NCBI GenBank assembly: GCA_002426275.1 | Contig: DIPB01000167.1 | Location: forward strand, 1-6,978 | Length of the DNA: 6,978 nucleotides | Direction: 5' to 3' | Source of the DNA: Firmicutes bacterium UBA5499 | GTDB lineage: Bacteria; Bacillota; DTU084 | Notes under the pieces: generated by a model | The model's database searches: none | The model's input: only the letters and a program-made list of their open reading frames with translations | Told to the model about the DNA's origin: nothing | Program-made: the position numbers and the translations under genes | Shown: positions 1 to 6,933 of the stretch, piece after piece | How positions within the stretch are numbered: the stretch's first letter is position 1 | Layout: each line of letters opens with the position of its first letter

Positions 1-1
1 A

Positions 2-1543
2 GCCGCTGTGCCTGACGGAACGGAGGTTGATTTCGCGATTACCGCGGGCCAGATCACCTCTTCGGGAGTGGTTGCCGCCGGCGTTGCCTACGCTCAGGTG
101 ACGGCCAGCGTTCTTGCCGATGACGAAGTGGTGGTAACCGCCAGCTGCGCGGCTGCCAGGGGCACCGCCTACCTGAACATGGGAGAGATGATCAACTGGG
201 CCTTTGCCGGCCGGGGCGGAAAGATCAATGTTTCCTCGGAAACTGAGATGTATCCGCGTCAAGCTGCCAATGACGGCAGGACTGAAGCGTATGCTTGGAA
301 ACCTGGAGAATTTTGGGCTGCCGGACCTATTGCCTTCCCGCAATGGCTGGAAGTTCAGCTGTCAGGTCCGAAGCTGATCAGGCGCATTGATTCTCACATG
401 TTCCAGGTACAGTCAGATCCTTGGGCCAGCGACGGCAAAATGACGATCCGCGATTTTGACCTCGAGTATTTCGACGGTACCAATTGGCGCAAGCTGGGAT
501 CTGTCAAGGGCAATAAAGCTCAGCTGGTAAAATACAGATTTCAACCTGTGGTCGCGGAGAAAGTACGGCTCATCATCACCGGGATGAACTCCTGGGCCAG
601 CGCCCGCTTGTGCGAAATTCAGGTTTGGGGACCAGGGGCTTACGAGCCGCCGGCAACACCGCAGCTGCTGGGGCCGGAGCCGGATGAGACCGTCATAGAT
701 GGGCTGCCGGTTTTGGATTGGCAGCCGGCGTCTGGGGCGCAAAGTTACTTGGTTCAATTGAGCAGGCAGCCTAATTTTGAAGGCGCGGAAGAATTTCCGG
801 CAGCTGAGGATTCCTTCCAGGCTCAAGCCGCCTTAGCCGCTGGGATCTGGTACTGGCGGGTGGCGGCCCGAGACGAACTGGGAATTTTGGGCGCTTTCTC
901 TCCTGCCCGCTCCTTTACAGTGAGCGCTGTGCAGAGCAAGGCTGCGCCGGAGCTGCTTTACCCGAAACGGGACGGCTTGGTGTTGGAGCGGCAGCCTCGC
1001 TTCCAGTGGCAGGCTGTGGAGGGAGCTGCCGGGTATGTGCTGGAATACACCGTCCAAGATAACTTCAACAATGACAGTGTGACCAGAGTCCAGACTCAAG
1101 ATGCTTTCTATGCTCCCCAGACGGAACTGGAAGTTGCCGTCACTTACAACTGGCGCGTACGGGCGCTGGATGAAAGCGGAAATTTTCTGACAGCCTTCTG
1201 TGAGGCGGCCGGCTTCAGCGTGGTCCAGCTGGAAGCTGGCCTGCTGAGCTCTCACTTGCGCTGCGCTCCCAATCCGTTTCGCATCCGGCAAGGGGCCGTG
1301 AGGATCAGTTATTTGATTGGCGGAGAGACTACGGTGACAATTAAAGTCTATAACCTTGCCGGCAAGCTTGTCCGCACAGTGACGAGCAAAGCTTGGCGTC
1401 TCCGTGGCTATTACGAAGAAGTCTGGGACGGACGGGATCAAAATGGACGCGCCGTGCTGGCCGGACCTTATATCGTACAGCTGGAAGCCCGCACAGGCGG
1501 GCAGAAGGTTGTGCTGCGGCAAGTTATCGTGGCAGTGAAATAA
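2..1543 (+). CDS. Modular surface/secreted protein, 5'-truncated (Ig-like, F5/8C, two FN3-like, FlgD-like domains)
   Basis: The frame is open at the left edge, so the true start and any signal peptide or catalytic domain lie upstream. The GTG at 8 is internal (the preceding codons read Ala-Ala). Residues below are counted from that GTG. Residues 1-58 look like the end of a bacterial Ig-like (Big_1-type) domain, with the VPDGTEVDF signature. Residues 70-208 resemble an F5/8 type C (discoidin, CBM32-like) domain, with NDGRTEAYAW, PQWLEVQLSG and a closing EIQVWG. Residues 217-305 and 314-405 are two related FN3-like repeats sharing WYWRV/YNWRV and RALDE-type motifs. Residues 415-511 are a FlgD-like Ig domain: APNPF at 420-424, then VYNLAGKLVRTV and WDGRDQNGR from W473. 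Such domains bind glycans or act as spacers or C-terminal sorting/assembly modules. No catalytic residues are visible. It ends in TAA, 65 bases before the glycosidase gene, on the same strand. A role in attachment to a polysaccharide or surface is inferred. The Ig and FN3 assignments are from pattern only. Confidence 0.92.
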   Translation, partial: AAVPDGTEVDFAITAGQITSSGVVAAGVAYAQVTASVLADDEVVVTASCAAARGTAYLNMGEMINWAFAGRGGKINVSSETEMYPRQAANDGRTEAYAWKPGEFWAAGPIAFPQWLEVQLSGPKLIRRIDSHMFQVQSDPWASDGKMTIRDFDLEYFDGTNWRKLGSVKGNKAQLVKYRFQPVVAEKVRLIITGMNSWASARLCEIQVWGPGAYEPPATPQLLGPEPDETVIDGLPVLDWQPASGAQSYLVQLSRQPNFEGAEEFPAAEDSFQAQAALAAGIWYWRVAARDELGILGAFSPARSFTVSAVQSKAAPELLYPKRDGLVLERQPRFQWQAVEGAAGYVLEYTVQDNFNNDSVTRVQTQDAFYAPQTELEVAVTYNWRVRALDESGNFLTAFCEAAGFSVVQLEAGLLSSHLRCAPNPFRIRQGAVRISYLIGGETTVTIKVYNLAGKLVRTVTSKAWRLRGYYEEVWDGRDQNGRAVLAGPYIVQLEARTGGQKVVLRQVIVAVK

Positions 1544-1594
1544 AACCGTGCGGCTTGTCCTTCATACTTGGCCTTTCGGGGATGGAGGACGCGG

Positions 1595-1602
1595 AAAGGA
1601 GG
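1595..1602 (+). promoter_or_regulatory. Strong ribosome binding site for the glycosidase gene
   Basis: AAAGGAGG lies 6 bases before the ATG at 1609. It decides the start: the reading frame is open back to 1393 inside the preceding gene, and another in-frame ATG exists at 1582, but only the 1609 ATG has this spacing and directly begins a clean signal peptide. Confidence 0.92.
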
Positions 1603-1608
1603 AAGAAA

Positions 1609-4600
1609 ATGAGGAAAGTGGGCTATCTGCTTGCGGCCGTCGTTCTGGTCTGCGCGGCCGCGGCTATGGCAGGCGAGCAGGTTCAGTTGGAGCTCACAAG
1701 TTTCGAGCCCGCTCAGAACGCTTGGGGCAGTTATAATCAAGGCGGCGCCGTCAGCAGCGCCGCCAGGGGTCAGGCGCAGACTAAAGGCGGGACGTGGAGC
1801 CTGGAGTGGAATTACGATTTCACAAAAACCGTAACTTCCCAAAATACCTATGCCTCTTTGGGCATTTGGCGGGAAATACCGGGCGCGCCTGTGAATTTCT
1901 CCCTGTGGGTATACGGCGACGGCAGCGGCAATACCTTGGTTTATCGCACGTCTGATGCCGGAGGCCAGACGTTTCAAGGAGAAGTCTGCAAACTAGACTT
2001 CACGGGCTGGAAGCAGGTGACTTTCCCAGCTACTTCCAATGCCCATTGGGGAGGGAAAAACGATGGCAAGGCGCGTTATCCCCTGCGTCTGAGCGAGCTT
2101 ATTATCAACCGTCCGGCAGTGCTCTCCGCCGCCAATCGGATGGGCACGATTTATCTGGATTTGCCTTCTGCGGTCACTAACATTGACGAAAGTCAAATGT
2201 TGGGGCTGGAGGTGAAAGCGCCCGGGAAATTCATTCAGCTCGAGAACCGGCCGCTGGATTATGTCGCTACGGTCAGCAATTACTCCCAGCGGCAGCAAAA
2301 GGACGTACTGCTGTTTTGTGAGCTGACGGCTGAAGAAGGAGAGGTGTTGGTCGCGGAGCAAAGAAATCTGCGGCTTCCTCCCGGCGCCGTAGAGACTGTG
2401 CAGTTTACGCTGAAGGCCCCTGCCGGCAAGGTCGAGGCTCGTTTTACGGCGATGGACGCGAGCTTCAGCGCTTCGGCGACCAAGAGCCTGGAAAGCTGGG
2501 TGATGGCTGCAGTCCCTGATTACGCAACCCTGAAGCCTTCGTCTATTTTCGGCACGTGCACGTCCGGGTTAGGAGGCAAGGAATGCGAGGATCTGCCTTG
2601 GCATGCAGCCAGCGGCGTGAAGTGGGTGCGAGTCGATTTTTCGTGGATGAATCTGAATCCCCAGCGTGGCGTCTATAATTGGGAATGGGCGGATACGGCT
2701 GTGAAAAAGGCCAAAGAAAACGGTCAGATTTTGTTTCCCATTTTAGGTTATACGCCGGAGTGGGCAAACAGCCAGGGAATCAGGCGTAATGGGCCGCCTG
2801 ATAAGCTGGAAGATTGGACGGATTTTGTTTATAAAGTTGTGGACCGCTACAAGGATGACATTAGATATTGGGAACTGTGGAACGAACCCAATATCAGCAT
2901 CAGAGGCGGCATTGACGAATACGCCAGGATTTTCAAGGCCGGAGCCATGGCTGTGAAGAGAGCGGATCCTACGGCCATCGTCTCCATGGGCGGCACTGCC
3001 GGCAATGACCTCAAATGGATCGAAGGCCTGTACAGGCAAGGCGCAGGTCCGTATATCGATCAGTTTAACGTTCATACCTATCAGTGGAACTCCAAGGTTT
3101 TCAACAGTAAAAACCTGAGCAATCAAATTCAGGCCTTGAACGCGCTGCAGCAAAGCTACGGGGACAATAAACCTATTTGCGTCTCCGAGATTGGCTGGAC
3201 CACAATTTGGCTCACGGAAGAGGAACAGGCGCGGAACCTGGTTCAGCTTTATGTGGCAGGGTTGGCCCTGCGAGATCAAGGCTTGGACAGGATTTACTGG
3301 TACAACTTCCGCGATAAGGGCAACGATCCCAAAGCCCAGGAAGACAACTGGGGGGTGATCACAAATCCAGGGAGGCCCAAACCTGCATTTTTTGCCTTGA
3401 AAGAGCTTACCTCTCGACTGGAAGACGCCGTTTATCTTGCGCGGCTGCCGTTGGACGCAGGCGTAAGCGCTTACTTGTTCCATGCCCCGGAGGGTTTGGT
3501 ATTGGCGGCCTGGACAGGCGGCCCGAATGTGAGCGTCACATTGCCCCAAGCTGGCCTTACGGTAACGGATCTGTACGGCGCAAGCGCACCTCTCAGCGGC
3601 AAGACCGCGGTTTTAAGCGATAAGCCGGTATATATCAGTGGCCTCAGCAAGCAAGTGGGCCTGGAGATCCTGCGACAAGAATATCAAAGGGTATTGGGAG
3701 AACTAGCCCGGCTGAGACCGGAGTTTCAGGCAAGCGAGCTTGCAACAATAAAAGAAGAAAACATCGCCTGGCTCTTCGCTCTGCGCGGTAAGCTGCGCGC
3801 GGAGCGCGGCGCCATGCAGCCCGACCTTTACCCGCAGGTAGAGCAAAAGACGGATCTCCTCCTGAAGCTGCTGGCGATCTGGCCTGTGCTGGCACAGCCT
3901 GCGGAGACAGTGCAGGCGGACTCTGCGGTGGAGAAAACAAGGACGCGGATCATGAAGTCTTCTCTGGGCCGCTGGCCGGATGCCGAGCAGCAGATAGAGA
4001 AGGCAGGCCGGTTTGCGGATCTGATGCAACAGCGGCCGGAGCTGGCTACCGCCAATTGGAAAGCGGTAACAGACTGTTATCTTAAGGAGGCAGAGCAGAT
4101 CCAGGAGCGCGAGGTTGCCTTGCAGCCGGTCTGGTATGATTTGGCTTTGCCTGCTGTCTTGTTGCCCGGAGTTGAATACCAGGCCAAATTAACCGTCCAT
4201 AATGAAGGCGGCGCCAAGAGCCAGGGAAAATTGCAGTTGAAGACTGTCCGGGGGATCAACTTTGAGCCTGCGGAGCTTTCATACAGCGTAGAGGGCAAAG
4301 CCGAAGAAAGCTACGCTGTAAAGTGTCTGGCACCCTTCGATATTCCTTCTGGAGTCTACCGGTTCACAGCCTTTGATCCTGACCGGAACCACTTGAGCGT
4401 GGAGCTCGAGCGGGAGGTTAGATCGCTTTTGGCCTCTGAATTGCTGCCTTTGGCGGATAAATTGGCTGCGGGGAATAGGCTGCTTGTGAGGTTGAAGAAC
4501 AATTCCCAGCAGCAACTTGAAGGATTGTTAACCCTCCAGACGCCGGGGAGCCTGCGCCTTGAGAGTGACGAACAAAACTACAGCCTCGCTCCCGGAGAGG

Positions 4601-5364
4601 AGCAAAGCTATGCTTTCACGGTGGCGGAAAGCAAACCTGTGCCCTGGCACGCTTATCAGCTGAACTTGCTGGTGGACGCCGAACTCGGCGGCAAGACGGA
4701 GCGGATAGTTGCGCGGCAGGAGAAGCTTAACTTCCTGATGACTCCTAAAGTGGGCAAGCTCACCATCGACGGAGAGCTTTCGGACTGGGAGCAAAACGCC
4801 TATCCCATCAATTTGAACAAGCGGGAACAGATAGCGCCTGACAACCGTTGGTGGAATGGCCCGGAGGATTTGAGCGCCACAGTCTACCAGGCTTACGACG
4901 ATGAGTACTATTATTTCGCCGCAGTGGTGAAAGACGATATGTACAACCAGCCGTATTCCGGCAGCGCTGTCTATGATGGAGACGGCATCCAGATGGCCTT
5001 CGACCCGCTCCTGGAGCGGCCTGTCAGGTATAACGCCAACACTTATGAATATGGACTCAGCCTAACGCCGGATGGCCCTGAGGTTTATCGTTGGCAAGCC
5101 GGAGCGGGCAGGGAGATTGGGCTTGTCCGGCAGGCCGAACTCAAAGTTATAGTTAAAGAAGAAGCCGGCGTTTTCACTGTGATCTACGAAGCTGCGATCC
5201 CGTTCGCTGAGCTTGCCCCCATGAATCCTCGCAGCGGCGGCTATGGGTTTAATATCATTTTCAATGATAACGATATGACCGGCCGCGACGGCTGGATAGG
5301 ATGGACCGGAGGGATCGGCTCCTCTAAAAATCCGTCTCTTTTCAGCGAATGGAAGTATCGCTAA
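1609..5364 (+). CDS. Secreted multidomain clan GH-A glycoside hydrolase with C-terminal CBM9-like domain
   Basis: The protein has 1251 residues. Residues 1-21 are a Sec signal peptide (MRK, hydrophobic core, cleavage after the A19-M20-A21 motif); Cys15 does not form a lipobox. Residues ~22-188 are a beta-rich, probably carbohydrate-binding domain, and ~190-300 an Ig-like domain. Residues ~312-608 form a TIM barrel: early strands with SGVKWVRVDFSWMNLNP and FPILGYTPEWAN, then WELWNEPN with E426 as likely acid/base, FNVHTY with H489, and VSEIGW with E527 as likely nucleophile, 101 residues later. This is the standard clan GH-A plan for retaining endo- or exo-glycosidases. The fold looks nearest to GH39/GH5-type enzymes, but I cannot fix the family or substrate. 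Residues ~610-678 are a small beta domain ending in KPVYISG. Residues ~680-838 are mostly helical and charged. Residues ~842-935 and ~939-1040 are Ig/NEW3-like. Residues ~1044-1251 are CBM9-like: IDGELSDW at 1053-1060, a YDDEYYYFAAVVKDD strand, AIPFAEL, and W1229/W1232 near the end. It is probably cotranscribed with the binding protein 30 bases downstream. Confidence 0.94.
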   Translation: MRKVGYLLAAVVLVCAAAAMAGEQVQLELTSFEPAQNAWGSYNQGGAVSSAARGQAQTKGGTWSLEWNYDFTKTVTSQNTYASLGIWREIPGAPVNFSLWVYGDGSGNTLVYRTSDAGGQTFQGEVCKLDFTGWKQVTFPATSNAHWGGKNDGKARYPLRLSELIINRPAVLSAANRMGTIYLDLPSAVTNIDESQMLGLEVKAPGKFIQLENRPLDYVATVSNYSQRQQKDVLLFCELTAEEGEVLVAEQRNLRLPPGAVETVQFTLKAPAGKVEARFTAMDASFSASATKSLESWVMAAVPDYATLKPSSIFGTCTSGLGGKECEDLPWHAASGVKWVRVDFSWMNLNPQRGVYNWEWADTAVKKAKENGQILFPILGYTPEWANSQGIRRNGPPDKLEDWTDFVYKVVDRYKDDIRYWELWNEPNISIRGGIDEYARIFKAGAMAVKRADPTAIVSMGGTAGNDLKWIEGLYRQGAGPYIDQFNVHTYQWNSKVFNSKNLSNQIQALNALQQSYGDNKPICVSEIGWTTIWLTEEEQARNLVQLYVAGLALRDQGLDRIYWYNFRDKGNDPKAQEDNWGVITNPGRPKPAFFALKELTSRLEDAVYLARLPLDAGVSAYLFHAPEGLVLAAWTGGPNVSVTLPQAGLTVTDLYGASAPLSGKTAVLSDKPVYISGLSKQVGLEILRQEYQRVLGELARLRPEFQASELATIKEENIAWLFALRGKLRAERGAMQPDLYPQVEQKTDLLLKLLAIWPVLAQPAETVQADSAVEKTRTRIMKSSLGRWPDAEQQIEKAGRFADLMQQRPELATANWKAVTDCYLKEAEQIQEREVALQPVWYDLALPAVLLPGVEYQAKLTVHNEGGAKSQGKLQLKTVRGINFEPAELSYSVEGKAEESYAVKCLAPFDIPSGVYRFTAFDPDRNHLSVELEREVRSLLASELLPLADKLAAGNRLLVRLKNNSQQQLEGLLTLQTPGSLRLESDEQNYSLAPGEEQSYAFTVAESKPVPWHAYQLNLLVDAELGGKTERIVARQEKLNFLMTPKVGKLTIDGELSDWEQNAYPINLNKREQIAPDNRWWNGPEDLSATVYQAYDDEYYYFAAVVKDDMYNQPYSGSAVYDGDGIQMAFDPLLERPVRYNANTYEYGLSLTPDGPEVYRWQAGAGREIGLVRQAELKVIVKEEAGVFTVIYEAAIPFAELAPMNPRSGGYGFNIIFNDNDMTGRDGWIGWTGGIGSSKNPSLFSEWKYR

Positions 5365-5382
5365 ACGTCTTTTTATTTATGC

Positions 5383-5388
5383 GGAGGG
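5383..5388 (+). promoter_or_regulatory. Ribosome binding site for the solute-binding protein gene
   Basis: GGAGGG lies 6 bases before the ATG at 5395, inside the 30-base gap after the glycosidase stop codon. The gap is short and has no terminator-like hairpin, which favours translation from a shared transcript. Confidence 0.88.
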
Positions 5389-5394
5389 ATTTAA

Positions 5395-6777
5395 ATGAAA
5401 AAATGGTCGGTTATTCTTGGCATCGCGGTGGTGCTTGTGGTGGGAATGGTTTTATTCCGCGATGACGGTAAAGAGAAGGCCCCGCAAGGCGGTCAGGGAA
5501 AGATCGTTGTGGTCATGAACGCAGGCCCCAAAGAAACGGATCAGGTAGCGGTCAAGAGGTTAAAGGAAGATATCGCGCGCTTCAATAAAGTTCATCCGGA
5601 AGTTGAGATCCGCTGGACAGATAGAGCGTATAGTCCGGACAGCTTCGCCACCAGCATGGCCGGAGGGACGGCTGAAGATATAATAGCCTTGTGGGCGACG
5701 GAAGGATATGTGGCAGAACGCGGTTACGCGCTGGATCTCACGGATCTGGTGGAGAAATGGGAGTATAAAGAGCAATTAAATAAGGACGTGCTCACTCCTT
5801 TCATCAGGGACGGCCGCATTTACGCGCTTCCCTATAGGGGATATATGATGGGACTTTTATATAACAAAAAGCTCTTCAAACAAGCCGGCCTCGTAGACAA
5901 AAACGGCCAAGCGAAAGTCCCAGCAGACTGGGATGAGTTTGTAGCTTGTGCCCGCAAATTAACCGATAAAAAGAAAGGCGTCTCTGGTTTCGGCATCATG
6001 GGCAATGGGGCGGAAGCCGGCTGGGGTTTCCTGAACTGGGTCTGGCAGGCAGGTGGAGATTTCGAAAAAGAAGTGAACGGCGGCTGGAAGGCAGTATTCG
6101 CTCAAAAGGAAGCGGTGGAGGCGCTCTCTTTTGTCAAGGATCTGCGCTGGAAGCACGATGTGCTGCAATCAACGCTCCTGGCCACCTCTCAGGATCTGGC
6201 GGCGCGCTTTGCCAGCGATCAGATTGGGATGATGTTCGGCGCGCAAGATCGGATCCCCAGCCTGGTGAATCAGTATGGGATGAAGCTTGAGGATATCGGC
6301 GTGGCTCTTCTGCCTGCCGGCCCTGCCGGACGCGCCAATCAAATGGGCGGCAATTACTTCATCATTAATCCCAAGCGGCCGACCGAGGTGCAGGAAGCGG
6401 CTTTCAAGTGGATAACCTGGCAGATTCTGGGCACCATGGATCCGGAGAGAATTAAGGAAACCGGCGAAGATTATCGCGCCCAGAAACAAATCACCGCGCT
6501 TTCAGCTTTGCCGATTTTTATGGGCGAAACGGACAGAAAGGCTCGCCAAGCGGCCGAGCCATATCGGGATGTGCTGGTTGACAATCATGAGGTTTGGCAG
6601 GAAGCCGCAAAGTATATGCGGCCTGAACCGCCTTTCTTCTGCCAGCAGCTGTATTCGGAATATTTGGGGCCGGCGCTTCAGTCTATCCTCACAAACAGGT
6701 CTGCTGAGCCGCAGAAGCTTTTGACTCAAGCTGCCAGCGCCTTCCAGAACCGTTTCCTAAATAATGTGGAAAATTGA
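5395..6777 (+). CDS. ABC transporter extracellular sugar-binding protein (family 1), membrane-anchored N-terminus
   Basis: The 460-residue length is typical for a family 1 extracellular solute-binding protein (carbohydrate ABC importer, SBP_bac_1/SBP_bac_8 type). Residues 1-3 are Met-Lys-Lys, 4-21 an uninterrupted hydrophobic segment, and 22-35 a charged, Gly/Gln-rich linker. The binding lobes follow: LKEDIARFNKVHPEVEIRW, GGTAEDIIALWATEGY, YALPYRGYMMGLLYNKKLF, PADWDEF at 176-182 (the usual P-x-T/D-W-x-E-F hinge-region motif), and MGGNYFIINPKRPTEVQEAA from M317. These are hallmark segments for oligosaccharide-binding members. Unlike most Bacillota homologues there is no lipobox: the only cysteines are C185 and C416, both within the folded domain. 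The protein is therefore either held by an uncleaved anchor or released by an unclear signal peptidase site. It probably captures products of the upstream glycosidase, but the ligand cannot be read from sequence. No permease or ATPase gene follows; a terminator starts 10 bases after the stop. Confidence 0.96.
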   Translation: MKKWSVILGIAVVLVVGMVLFRDDGKEKAPQGGQGKIVVVMNAGPKETDQVAVKRLKEDIARFNKVHPEVEIRWTDRAYSPDSFATSMAGGTAEDIIALWATEGYVAERGYALDLTDLVEKWEYKEQLNKDVLTPFIRDGRIYALPYRGYMMGLLYNKKLFKQAGLVDKNGQAKVPADWDEFVACARKLTDKKKGVSGFGIMGNGAEAGWGFLNWVWQAGGDFEKEVNGGWKAVFAQKEAVEALSFVKDLRWKHDVLQSTLLATSQDLAARFASDQIGMMFGAQDRIPSLVNQYGMKLEDIGVALLPAGPAGRANQMGGNYFIINPKRPTEVQEAAFKWITWQILGTMDPERIKETGEDYRAQKQITALSALPIFMGETDRKARQAAEPYRDVLVDNHEVWQEAAKYMRPEPPFFCQQLYSEYLGPALQSILTNRSAEPQKLLTQAASAFQNRFLNNVEN

Positions 6778-6787
6778 TTAAAAGCAT

Positions 6788-6816
6788 CCCGGGCAGCGAC
6801 CAGCTGCCCGGGTTTT
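6788..6816 (+). terminator. Strong Rho-independent terminator
   Basis: A perfect 10-bp stem (CCCGGGCAGC at 6788-6797 pairing with GCTGCCCGGG at 6803-6812) with a 5-base loop GACCA is followed at once by TTTT (6813-6816). It begins 10 bases after the TGA of the binding-protein gene, so it closes the transcript there. It is strongest in the + direction; an A-rich left flank (AAAA at 6780-6783) could give weak activity on the other strand. Confidence 0.92.
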
Positions 6817-6882
6817 AAATGCAGACGCCGGCCGGAGCGGCGAGAGAGCTGCCTCAGACGCCCGCGCTCTATGGCGCAGCTG

Positions 6883-6912
6883 CTTACAGTTTGCATGTCG
6901 CGAGAATATGAT
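6883..6912 (+). promoter_or_regulatory. Candidate sigma-A-type promoter (weak)
   Basis: CTTACA at 6883-6888 matches 4 of 6 bases of TTGACA. TATGAT at 6907-6912 matches 5 of 6 bases of TATAAT. The spacer is 18 bases, slightly longer than the optimal 17. Its place after a terminator, where a new transcription unit would begin, adds some support. It conflicts with the possible start codon at 6908/6911, which sits inside the -10 element, so at most one of the two readings is right. Confidence 0.25.
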
Positions 6913-6933
6913 GAAAAAATCTATTCTTTTCGC
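6900..6933. repeat. Imperfect inverted repeat, possible operator or hairpin
   Basis: GCGAGAATA (6900-6908) faces TATTCT (6922-6927) and then CGC (6931-6933). The inner arms AGAATA/TATTCT pair perfectly across a 13-base loop, and the outer GCG/CGC pair only if TTT at 6928-6930 bulges. It overlaps the candidate -10 element, as an operator might, but arms this short in AT-rich DNA may be chance. Confidence 0.2.

Noticed and set aside
833..1522. Antisense open frame (229 codons) opposite the FN3 and FlgD-like domains
   Set aside because: It is opposite well-supported domains, with no ribosome binding site or family resemblance.
1393..1608. Upstream in-frame extension of the glycosidase frame, with other ATG codons at 1393 and 1582
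   Set aside because: It overlaps the preceding gene, lacks a ribosome binding site, and would put about 72 extra residues before a clean signal peptide. The ATG at 1609 has AAAGGAGG at ideal spacing.
1544..1608. Possible terminator or promoter between the surface-protein and glycosidase genes
   Set aside because: No stable stem followed by a T-run and no convincing -35/-10 pair is visible in the 65 bases. Cotranscription is possible but unproven.
1651..1655. Cys15 of the glycosidase as a lipoprotein lipobox
   Set aside because: The residue before it is Val, not Ala, Gly or Ser, and a standard A-x-A signal peptidase I site follows at residues 19-21.
2743..3549. Long antisense open frame (268 codons) opposite the GH barrel
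   Set aside because: The opposite strand encodes a clear catalytic domain with conserved motifs. The antisense product shows no recognisable domain and is a shadow of codon bias.
3644..4055. Cluster of overlapping antisense frames opposite the helical module
   Set aside because: They reflect GC-rich third positions of the sense gene. The sense frame continues unbroken through the region.
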